Assembly: GCF_020733635.1 (NCBI RefSeq)
Contig: NZ_JAJFZL010000001.1
Span: 1,178,001-1,242,000, forward strand
Source: Nocardia spumae
GTDB lineage: Bacteria > Actinomycetota > Actinomycetes > Mycobacteriales > Mycobacteriaceae
Reading direction: 5' to 3'
DNA length: 64,000 nt
Shown here: piece after piece, positions 12,101 to 24,100 of the stretch
How positions within the stretch are numbered: position 1 is the stretch's first letter
How the letters are laid out: each line of letters opens with the position of its first letter
Program-made: the position numbers and the translations under genes
The notes under the pieces: generated by a model
The model's database searches: none
What the model was told of the DNA's origin: nothing
The model's input: the letters and a program-made list of their open reading frames with translations, nothing else

Positions 12101-15100
12101 TTGCTTGGTTTCTGGTGTCGGAGTGCCGGTTCCGTCGAGTGCGGCGGCGATGCCGTCGAGCGTGCGGCCGGGATCTGTGGGCAGATCGAACGCGGCCCAG
12201 GTGACGGTGCCGAAGCGTCCGAGGGAGACCATTCCGTTTCGGTTGACCGCTTCGTTGGCGAGTAGGTCCCGGAGCCGCGAGATATCGTGCGCTGCGGTGG
12301 GTTGGCGATCGGCGACCGCTACCCGGCATTGCGGGCCCGCCGGTCCCATTTCGATAGTTGCCGAGATGGCGCCTTCACGGTTGTGGCGCAGCAGTAGTTC
12401 GCCGACCAGTGTGTCGAGTAGGCGCCGGGCTCTCCTGCGTGAATCGCCGACCTTCGGGACCGCTTGCTGCACAAGCAGACTGATCGCGTCGGCGACGCGC
12501 CACCGATTTCGTCCCGCGTCGACGGCGACGCGCCATTCGGCATGGGAATGCGGAGCGGTGCCGCCGAACAGGTCGCTCGCGTTGGTCGCCGGATCGGTTC
12601 CGGCCAGCCGGAACAGCTCGGCCAGCCATTCGTTGCCGCCGAAGAACACCGCGGCGGCGTCGGAACTCGGATCCCGCTCGAGCTCCCTGATCGCCAGAAT
12701 CTCCGGATCCCGTTGCACCGAGCGCTGGAAGAGTTCGATCAACGCGGGATTGTCGTCGATTCTCTGATTCGGCCTATTCGCCGTGACGGTAACGACTTTC
12801 GCGCCCGGCTCACCTGTCACCGTCACGTGCATCCGCCACGACTGGTCGAGGCGTTCGCCTGTCCACAGCGCCCGCAGTGTGTGGGTGATCGCTAGTTCGG
12901 CGGCGTCGAGGTGGTCGGAGTCGGTCCAATTGTGGCGCGTCATCTCGCTGCGCACCCGGTCGGTTACCGCCGAGACCGCCGCGTCGACCCCTTGGCCCTC
13001 CGCGGCGGTCCACTGGTTGGCACGGACACCGGATACACGGAGAATCGTCCGGGCGACCGTGCGTGCCTCGGCGCCCTCACCTTCGGTCACCGTCAGAGTC
13101 AGCAGGCCGGACCGCGACACGGTCGCCGACATGGTCATGGCGTGGTGGCCGTCCGGGGCCGCCGCATGGATCAGCGCGTCGACAGCGGTGACCGTGGTCA
13201 ACGTATCAGCGCCGGGCAGGGGTCCGCCGTGTGTGCGCATGAGGCTCTCGGCAAGCTGACCTGCTTCGGACCTCGCGCGCCGCATCGGGCCGAGGTTCAG
13301 CTCGCGCGATTCGACGACCGGGTCCGTGCCGGTCCGCGCGGTGACACTCACTCGGTTGTCGATACGTTCGAAGGTGCCGACGATGGACCGGTGTCCGGCC
13401 GAGTCGTGGACGTGCCAGGTCGTGGCGCCGGACTCCAATGCTCGCAGCAGCTCCGGCGGCAGTTCCTCCCCGGCCCGATAGTGCTCGCCACCCGCCTCGA
13501 TGGCGACTCGCAGCCGTGGACCATCGGGCTCGACAGTCACCCGAATCCGCTCACCCGCCATGGTGTCGGTGATGGCCGCCACGGTCGCGTTCACCGCGCC
13601 GCGCACCGCAGTCGGCCAGAACGGAACTACCTGGTCGATCGCGTCGAGAATCTCCGATCGCACCGCCTCCGGATTGCCGGGATCCACCTGCAGGTCCATC
13701 GGCGCCGGTAGCTCGTGGATGTGCGCGTCGGCATCTTCGTCGTCGGCAGGTGGTCGCTGTGGAGTACGGGAACGGTCACTGACCTCGAGTCGAATCAGGC
13801 CGGGCGCCACTTCGGTAGCGGTCAATGCCAGATCGCCGGTGGAGTCCGCCCGTGCGGCAGCGGCCAGCTGACCGATGACCGCTCGTGTCGCCGCCTCCAG
13901 CTCATCACTCAGATCCCGCGGTTCCGGGTCGATGGCGACCGAATCATTTCCCCCCACTTCATGATCGGCGATGGTCGCGACCAATTCGGCGACCTCTGCG
14001 GAGTCGTCGCCGAGGATCACCGATGCGGTGAAGCTATCCGGTCCGGTCACCTCGAATTCGAAACGATGGCCGTAGAAGGTGAGCAGTCCCAGCGCCGAGG
14101 CCCCGTCCAGACCGCTGGTATCGCGGTTGCGCACATGCAGGCGTAGCCCGAGGACTTCATGGTCACCGACCCGGACGGTGTTCACCACCAGCGTCCCGGC
14201 GGCGCCCGGATGGCCGACGATATTGCCGACCAGGATCTCGGCGAGAATCGCCGGCTGGTCGGATTGCTGTGACGGCCAGACATCTTCACTTGCCTCCATG
14301 ACCAGGTCTATTGCCGTCGCGGTGATCTCGGCCGGGTCCGCATCGGCGCCGATCACCAGTTCCGCAACCAACGCGTCCGCGACGAGGGCGCTCCGCCGCG
14401 GTTCGACCGTCGCCTCGGACACGGTGTTCTCGTGCGACAACCTCCCGGTCCGGGCATCGCGCACAGCGAATTCGATGATGCGGGAGCCGAGTTCGCCGCT
14501 CACTCCGATCACCAGGTCGTATGGTTCGGTGCGATCCGCGTAGTCGGCGGCCGCCGCCCGCACCGTCCGTTCCGCCGCGAGCTTGACTTGTTCTTCCGTG
14601 TCCAGGGGCCAGTCAGCGGTCAGTTCGTGCACGACTCCCCGGGCGGCGGTGATCGTGGTGCCCAGATTCGCCCGCGGGTCCACCGTCACAATGGTCCGCA
14701 CCGCGGACTCTTCCGGCGGCGCATCCTCATTCCCGCGCGCGATGGACGACGAGTCGGTGGCCGGCGTCTCCTGCGGCGCATGTGCGGCCGGGGCCACCGC
14801 CCGCTCCGACCGGCCGCCTACCGCGTGCGCGGTCGGCTGCGATGGGCTCTGATCAGATGACTCGTGACCGTTGTCGTCCGGTGATTCGGTGTCGCTCGGT
14901 GGTTCGGTGATAAGTCCGGACCCACGGCTGCTCCACGGTGTTCGCGGAGCCGGACGTGCCGATTCCGTTGCGGCGTCCTCGAGTTGTGCCATCGCGGCTT
15001 GTTGTTCGGCCGGCGCCGCGGGCCGGCCCGAACCCCCCGCGATGGCCGTTTCGGCCGGGAGCAGTCCGCGCCGTTCGGCCTCGGCGGCGGCCAGCTCGAT

Positions 15101-18100
15101 GATCCGGTTGTGGACGACGGCCTCGCCCTCGGTCGGTGTCAGAGTGTCGACCTCGCCGGCCACCACCGATTCCGCCTCGGCCTCGTTCGTATCGAGAGCG
15201 CCGTCCTTTCGGCGGATGCCGTAGGAGCTGAACTGCACCGCCATCCATGCCCGCAACTCTGCGATGTCATCGGTGCCGTAGGTTTCCTTGAAGTATTTCG
15301 TGACCGCCTCATATGCGCTCGGGGCGTCGATGGGCAGCAGGCTGCGCAGACGATGCGCCAATTCATGAATGGCGAGGCAGTAGTACGCGCGACCGAGGTC
15401 GACGCGTAGTCGTCTGGTATCCGCCTGCACCACCGCATCGGCGTACATCACCGTCGGCGCGGCCAGCCACAATTCGTTGAGCTCGATGTCGTCGGTGGAG
15501 GCATGGCCGAATTCGGCGGAGTCGCCGGGCGCGATCTTGATCTTGGATAGTCCTCCGAGGATCGGGAACCGGGCGAGCATGTGCCGTATGGCCGCGACGA
15601 GCTGACCGGCGACCTCCGCCGTGATGCCGGGGTTGTCGATCCCGATGAGTTCGACGCCGTGGTCGGCCCGCAGTGCGGCGACCAGCGCCATCTTGGCGCT
15701 TTGTTCGATCGGTGTCACCGGGCGATAGGCGGCCGTGAGTCGCTTTCGGCCGTGATACTTCTGGGTCGATGCCCGCGAGGCGGTCTTGGTCAACAGGTCG
15801 TACAGCACCTGCTCCCCGACTGATGCAGTGACCGGATCGTGCTCCATGGCCGAGAAGGCTCCCGCCAGCGCGGCGGCTACATCCAATTCTCCATCGCGAT
15901 CGAGTCCGTAGTCGCGGAACTCGCCGGCATGCCAGGCGTAAGCGTCGCGCGGAGACCATCGCCCCGGACCTCGATGACTGCTCTCGTGGTGGTCGACGAG
16001 CGTCAACTTGGCGTCCCGTGTCGCGGTCAGCCACGTCGCGTTATCGAGTGCGTAGCCGAATTCACGTCGGGTCAACCCGAGGATCGGCTCCTCGACGGAC
16101 CCCACTGCGCGCCCGCTGTTGATCATCGCGGCCCATGTCGGAGCGAAGAACTCCGGGTCGGCTGCGAAGGAGTCGGACAATGTGATCGACCGCGTGTAGG
16201 GATAGCTCGTATCGGTTCCGGCAACATGGTCGCTGGTGGCGAACGGACGTCCCGCCGGGGTAGGACCGAAGCCGACCTGGAGCAGTTGGACATGTGGGTA
16301 TTTCGTCAGCAATTGGTGTATGGACCGAGCGAGCTCACGAACGACTTCCACTGTCACGTCAGGCAATTCGAGCCCGAACATGCGGACGGCATGGCTGCGC
16401 CACAGCTGCGCGGCGACCTCGGCGCCCGTCGTGCAGGATTCGAACGGATCGGCCACGGTCCGATCGAGCGCATCGGCCGCGACGACCGCATCACGTGCCG
16501 CTCGAGCCAGGCGCCGATTCTGCTCACGGAGTTCCTCGGGATAGCCGGGATCGTCGAACGGCAGTCGCTGCTGTGGGGTGGCGATGCGCCAGTGGTGCTG
16601 GAGCCGCCCGTTGTGGATTCGGCGGCTCAGATCCTCGAGGAATTCGCCGGTCGAGATATCCGTTCCGGTATCCAAGGCATCGAGGACGATCGGTAGCGCG
16701 ATCTCCGCCAGACGCAGATGTTCGGACAGGACATCGCGCGGAAGATCCTGGAAGTTCGTGGTGGCCAACGGAACTCGGCTGCCGGCGTGGTGGGCATCGA
16801 TCCATGCCGTGTCGGTCGTTGTGCCGAGAACGGTGTCGTATCCGACGGTTTCGCCGGGGTGTTCGGCGGCCACGACCTCGAACAGTCGAGCCGCCAGCCC
16901 GACGAGTACCGATCGCGGGGGGTGTGCGCGAGCCTCGCTGCTCACCTCCCCGGGGACAGGCACGGAATCATCTGCACCCGAATCGCTCTCGCTGGATTCC
17001 TGATCGCCGTCGGCCGGGTCCACCGGCTCCGCGGACTCGGGATCGGCAGTCGTCGGGCGCGCCGGGTCTGCCGGTGCGGCGGGAGTCTGTGAGCCGCTGT
17101 GCGCTTCGCCGGAACCTTCGTCGGGTGACGTCGCGTCGTTGCGCGGCGGTCCGGTGACGGCGCCGGAGCGGGGCGTGGGCAGATTCTCATCGTGCTCGAA
17201 AATGGCTGTGAGCGAGCCGTTGTCATTCTTCATATAGGCGACATACGCCTTGTCGAAATTGGGATGGGCCTGGCTCCACTTGTCGCTGGTGCGAACGCGA
17301 GGAACTCGACCGAGGCCGTCGACGTCGATGCCGCCGATATTCGTGTCGAAGATGACAGCGGTCCCGGCGACATTGGTGACGAGGTAGGCGTGCAGGCTGT
17401 CACCCTCACCGTGGTCGACGAGGACGACGGCGGTGTCGGCTCCGCCGATGTTGTTTTCGACAGCGTGGACAACGTGCGCGAGAGGGTCGGCGGCCTCGGG
17501 ATCGAATTGTGTTTCCACCAGCTGGGTTTTGATGGCGTTCTGCAGGTGGTTCCATTGGTCTTGGCCGGGCTGGAGCGAGTCGGTGACGAGACCGAGCCCG
17601 CGTAGGGCCTCGATCACCTGATTGATGCAGTCCTGCAGTCTGCGTTCGCGTTCGGTAGCGGCGATCTCGCGGTCGAACCGTGCCTGCCATGCGGCATCCG
17701 ATTCGGTGGTCACTGCCGGATACGGCGTGCCCTCGGTCAGATCGGACAGACGCTGGTGCAAGAAGTCCAGGTAGACCTCGGCTATGGATTCCCCGGGTTC
17801 GGGACCGAAGTGGCTGGTGTTGGTCAGATCGTCGGCGCTCACGCCTCGCATCAGATCGGCTCGATACAGCTGCACGACGCGGTGGATCGCCAAAGCATCG
17901 GCGGTGGCGACCTCATCGGACAGTTCGGCGGCCATTCGTCGCAGCCGGGTAACCACAGACCGGCGATGAATGGCAGTAGGCAGTTCCTCTCTGATCGGCA
18001 GCCGGAGTCGGTCGACGAGATCGTTGAAAAGCCACCCCAGTAGTACATCCAGATCGAAGCGTTCGGGAACGGTGTTCGAATCCGGAGACGAATGGGCGAT

Positions 18101-21100
18101 CACGGAATCCATAATTTTGAGGATGGACCGATGTGCTTTTTCCTTGTTCAGGCGTCTGAAGCGGTCGAAACGATCGACGATATTTCTGCGGTAACCCTCG
18201 AGTACCGCACGCGGTACATCGTGCCTGCGGTAACGAAGATAATCCCCGTCGCGCTCAGCGAATCTCTGGGCGAGGCCGCCCGGAAAATTCCGAGGAACGA
18301 ATTCCAGGCTGTTACTGAAATCGAATGACCGTAGCAGGAAACCCCATTCGGCGGCCAGGTTCTTGCCCTCGTAGCGATCCCACACTGCCGTCAGGAGGTC
18401 GCCTAAGCCTTGGCTTTTCGACGCGGGAAGCCATTTATAGCTGCGCCAGTCGTCGCGTCCGACATATGGTGTTCGGTGTCGGCCGACACCCGGCACGAAT
18501 TCTGCGAGAATCGTATGCAGGCGCCGATCCCATTTCTCGGTTCCAGGAATGTCGATAGCAAGCGCGGTAGCCGCCGGATCCGCGCCGACGCTTTCATAGA
18601 TGATCGGTGCCAAGTCCTCGGCAGCGGCTTGATTCGCGGTCCGGACGATTTTGTCGATCGCCATGAATTTGTTTTTGAAGACGATGAGGTGTACGGACTC
18701 CGACATTGTCCGATCGCCGCGATCACCTTTGAGGAGCCTTCTGGAGCGCGTGCCGGAGGCGACCGCCTCGGTGAGCTTCTCGGAAAAGGGACGGTCGTCG
18801 ACGAGATCAGTCATCCAGAAGCGAGGCTCATCGTTCAGATAGTAGATATCGCCGTTTTCGTCGGCGAATGTTGGATTCTGCGGCGACGCCGGCTCGTCGA
18901 TCACGGTGCCGTCGACCGCGAGCGACACGTGCCGATAGTGGATCGGAATCTGGTTGTGAGCTGCCCAGTTTCGAAGTTGCTTCGGAACCAGCCAGCGTTG
19001 CGGGCCCGGCAGCGGTGAGACGACCAATATCCGATCCGGGCCCACGCCCACACCCTCGGCGGCCGGTTCCAACCCCTCGGCCGCGATAATGTCGCGCGCG
19101 GCAAGGACGGACAACGCGGTTCGGACTGCCGTCAGATATCGATGCGCATCGACGATCATGGGCTTCAGTCGTTCGTAATGGTGAACGGCTTCGGCCAGCA
19201 GTTCATTCTCGTTGAGGACGTCGGCGGCGGTGTCGTCGGCGACTAGCCTGCGCAGGACGGCCATCAGTCGCTGCGCTCGCCAGTCGTCGATGTGCGCGAT
19301 CAGCGGATCGATCACCTCGACGGACTTCGTATGCAGAGGGGTGGTGTCGATGCCCAGCTGTCGCAGTTTCGCGAGCGCCTCGGCGGTCACCTCCGCGACC
19401 CGGCCCCGCGCCTTGTCCAATGCTCGGCGAATCGGCGGTGCGATGGTGTCCGTGGGACGTTGCGGACGGGCCGCGGCAGCGGGGTGCTGGGAGTCGTCGG
19501 GCTGGCCGGGATTGAATCGTGTGACGGTCCAGGGGGTTACCCCGCCGGGGATCGCCCCGACCGCCGGGTCGGCCTCGACGCGGCGTGGTGCGATGTCCAG
19601 GGCGTCGGCGATCTCGTTGCGAGTGGGGGGCATGGCGCCTCGGGCCGGCCGGGTGGCACGCCGCGAGGTTCGTATCTCGATATCCGCGGCCTCGGCTTCG
19701 GCACGCAATCCGGGGAGCGCCCGGTCGAGGTGGTGGTGGTCATGAGGTTCCGCGATGACGATCGCCGGTGCCCGGCCCCGGGTATCCAGCACCAGGGTGA
19801 CGCCCGTGGCCAACGGAATTGTGACGGTCCGGCCCTGCGCGGTGCCGGCGGTCCGACCCGCGGTGAGAATGCCTTGCGCGTCGGCGATCTCATGCGCGGC
19901 GGTCTCCGCGGCGACGGCCGGTCGCGGTGCGAGCTCCCGCACGTCGGGGCCGCGGTAGGCGAACTCGGTCGATCCCGCTGCCAACGCCTTGGCGACCTTG
20001 TCGCACAGGCCCTTCGCCGTCATCGCGCTGGCGTGCGCGAACCAATGCGCGACGACGTTCTCGGCCTCGGTGTTGCCGTACCTGTCGTTCGGTTCCGCGA
20101 TGACGTAGCGCCGGTTGACGCGTGCCATCGGCACCGGGATGGCCATTCCCCCGACGATGATCTCGCGCACCGAGGTCGCCGCGACGCGGCCGGGCTGTCG
20201 GGGATACCGGGCGTCGGCCGCTGTGCGCTCCTGTGTGGCGAGGGTGCGGGCGACCTCCGGTGCGCTGAAGGGGCCCGGCTCTTCCAGGAGCGACTCGAGC
20301 ATCGCCTCGGTGGGCTGGTTGAACCAGCCGCGTTCGCGTTCGGTGATGCGATGACCGATATCGACGATATTGTCCGAAAGGAAGCCGCCCACCCCGCCTC
20401 GGGGATGGTAGAAAGCGTCCGGTTGGCTGAAGGCGTCTGTCCCCAGGGCGGCGAGCCAGCCCGGGAAGTCGGCCCCCTCGAGCGTGTCCAGGTCGGAGTA
20501 GCGCATGTACGACTCCACGAACGCGGCTACCACCGTCTCTTCCGACAACCATCCGAGTCGCAGCGCGGGATCGTGAGCATCGTTCGGATTCGTTGCCGTC
20601 CACAAGGTGCGGATCGTGCCGTCCGGGTTCGGGATCAGCTCGACGAAATCGACTGTGAATCGCCGGGCGTAGACATCGCGGAACCGAGGGTTCTGGTCGA
20701 CGAATTCGCGCAGTGCCGCCGCGTGGCGACCCTCGAAGGCGGCGATCTCCAACCTGGGGCGGGCCCCGTCGCGGTCCAGGACCAAGACCTGGCCGCTGAT
20801 GTAGCCGGTGGTGTTGTCCAGCCGCCTTCTCTCCTCGAGCCGCTGTTCGAGATAGGACCGGGCGGCGGCCGTGTGCAGCTCGTCCGACAGCCGTTGCTTG
20901 TCGCGGACGGCGTGCCGATAGCGCTCGAGCGGTTCGGACAGCCGGCGAATCTCGTCCTCCGCCTGCCGGACCTGCGCCCATTCGCGGGCGAGCGTACCCA
21001 GCACGCGTAGGTGCGCCGGTGGCATGGTCAGCTGATCCAACTGGTCCGGGGCGATCCCCAACTGCTCGGCCAGCGTTTCTCGCGCCGATTGCGCGCGGGC

Positions 21101-24100
21101 GCGCAGGGTCGCCAGTTCCCGGTCGCAGCGAGCCGGGCTCCACGCCTCCGGTGCCCGGCGTTGCGGTACGGGAAGACCCAGCTCGCGCAACAGCGTGTCT
21201 TCGGCCCGCATGCGTTCCGTCGCCAGCTCTTGGGTCGCCTCGTACAGTCGGACCTTGAGTTCGGTGACCCGTCGATACAGGGTGCCGAGCTCACCGATCC
21301 GTGCGGTGAACGATTGGTCTTCCGTTGTGGCCGTGGGGGAATCGGCCGCCGAGGTGGTGGGCGGGCCGGTCTGTTCGGGAGCCGCCGACCGCGACCCGCC
21401 CTCGCCCGACGAATCGCCACCCTTGGAGCCCGACTGCCAGGGGGTCCTGCCGGCCTGGTTGTTGCGCTGCGCCGGGTCGTCTGGTTGACCGGGGTTGAAT
21501 CGTGTGACGGTCCAAGGATTCACGCCGCCGGGGACCGCCCCGATCGCCGGATCCGCGTCGGCTCTGCGCGGTGCGATGTCCAGCGCGCCGGCGATCTCGG
21601 CGCGGGTGGGTGGCATGGCGCCGCGGGCGGGCTGCCGACGCGCCGGAACCGCCGGTCGCCGCGTAGCGATGAGCTGGTCGATACGGTCGACCGTGCGGCG
21701 ATAGGTATCTTCCAATCCCGCTGTCGGCCACATGGCCGCCGTGGCCACGAGACGTTCCCGCCACGACCTCAGCTGATCCGGCGAATCGATGTGCGGTCGA
21801 TCGTCGGATACCAGCCCTTGCACCGCGACGATTTCCCACGGCTCGAAGTACGGCCACAGGATTGCCGTGGCCTGTTTGGCTCGATACCGCTCGAGTTCCT
21901 CGACGGTGGGTAGCTCCGGCAGGCGCGCCACGACCGCCGCGTCGGGAAGGTCTGTCATGACCGGCACCGCCGAGACGGCCGGTGTGGCGCGTGTCCCTTC
22001 CGAGATGAGCCGCGCGCCCGCACGGTCGGGATCGCTCAGTCGCTTGGCGATTTCCCTCCGCAGCGCCGACTCACTGCGGAAGAACCCAGAAGTGGAACGC
22101 AAGAGGGTGGTCGCCTCGAGATACGCCCCGCTGAACGCCTCGGCCATGAGGTCGGCGATGTCGGCGGTTCCGTCCGGCGCCGCGACCGTCCACCCGCTCT
22201 TGAAAGTGATCCCCTCGCGGTATTCGATGGGCACGGGGACATTCCCCAACGGGCCCGCGTCGACCGAGACGAGTTGTCGTGTCGACGCACCGTGGGTCGC
22301 ACTGTCCTCCCAGCCGGAAATCCCTTCCCGCATGAGGTCTACGGCAATCCGAACCGGCTCGGGCAGTAGCCGCCGGGTATTCGCATCGACGGTCGTCAAC
22401 GTGATATCCAGCGGAGCCAGCCAGGCTGTGAGTGTCGGTACCGCGGATTTCGGCGCCGCGGAGGCCGCGCCACGGCTCCGCAGGGCCAGGTAGGCGCGAA
22501 GCAGTCGCCGGTGCAACTCTCGCTGGAACGCGGCCCGATACTCCCGCTCGATCTCCGCGCGCTCCAGCTCCGCCAGCGTGGTGCCCGTCGGCTCCTCCGC
22601 CAACTGCAGGTAGCGGACGCGCCAGCCCTGCCACAGCGCGGGAGCCAGCGATGGGTCCTGTCGCACAGCGGCTTCGAGCGCGCGAATATGCCCGCCTTCG
22701 GGGGCCGCGACCCAGATCTCCGGTTGCTGTCCAGGGAAATGCACCACACCGGGCGCGCAGATCCGGCCATCGCGCACGGCGAGTTCACGCTCGAAGATCT
22801 CGTGTGCCCGGGGAATGAGCCACCGATTGAGCGCCCGATCGTAACGCAGGACGACCGAATCCAGTTCGGCGAGATCTTCGAGTTGGGCGCGCAGTTGCCC
22901 ACGTTCGCGCAACAGCGGTTCCGCCAGCGCCGAACGGGTGTTCGGTTCGTCGTCCCGCAACTGGGCAACCGATACGCCCAGGCTCGCCAGTTCCGACTCG
23001 ACGTGGCCGCGCCGGCTGTGGACGAGTCGGCGCCAAGCCGCGCGGGAACCGTTGTCGGGCAGGGAAAGGCCCAACCGCGACGCCAATTCCGCGCGCCGCC
23101 GTTCCAGCTGGCGCAGGTACTCCGTGGTCGGCTCGAGTGGTTCTCCGGCCGAATCGAACGACGTTGTGTGGAACGCGACGGACCGCCCGGATTCGTCGGC
23201 CGAGTAGGGGGCGATCGTTCCGGTCCGCGGGTCCATCCGAACGATGTGGGCGCCGAAAAGCGCGCCGGTGAAGGAGAAGTCGCCCTGGTGCAATTCGTAT
23301 TCGAGCTGCCCGTCGGGGCCGTTCTCGATTACCGAGACCCAGCCTCGCCGCGGCAGCTGGGACACCGCGTTCGTGATCGATGCGAGGTCGGTGTGGGTGC
23401 TCGGGGTGCCGGCTCGCCGATCGCCGGGCCGGATCGTGGCATCCGCCGAATCCGGGAACGCCTCCGCTGCCACGGCCGCGGCCGCGGCGAACTTCTCCCG
23501 GATCGTCAACGCATGAGTCCGGCCGGTTACCGCATCGGTGGCCGTCACCACGGCGGTGCGGGCACCCGGCCAGCCCGATGAAGTGACCGCCACCGACATC
23601 GATCGCGTCACGCGGCCGTCGTGTGTACCGACGACCTCTGCCAACCAGGTGGCCGCCGCATCCGCCGGACGGTCCGGGCCTGCCCAGGATTCGTCCGCGT
23701 CCCGCAACGCGGCGCGCACATGATCAGAGATCGGATAGAGGCTGGTGCCGGTCCGCACCGGAATGGTGACTCCCCGGGTGGGGTATGGGGTGTCGCCGTA
23801 ACCGACCTCGAATTCCCCGCGTACGCCGGAAGCTTCCACGACGGCCCGGATCTCGGTACCGAACCGGGCCGGCGCGAGCTGCAGCGTGACCGACGCGTCG
23901 CTCGGCATCTCCGGTGAGTAGCCCACACCATCGGCGCGCATTTGCAGCTGCTCCCGCTCGATATGCTGGATCAGCGCGGTAAGGTCCTGCACTCCCGGTA
24001 TGGGCCCCCTGCTCCCGGTGAGTGCGCGCAGGAGATTGTCGAACTCGATCACGTGATCGTGGTTGGCGTCGTAATCGGTGTCCCGCAGCATCATCGCGAT

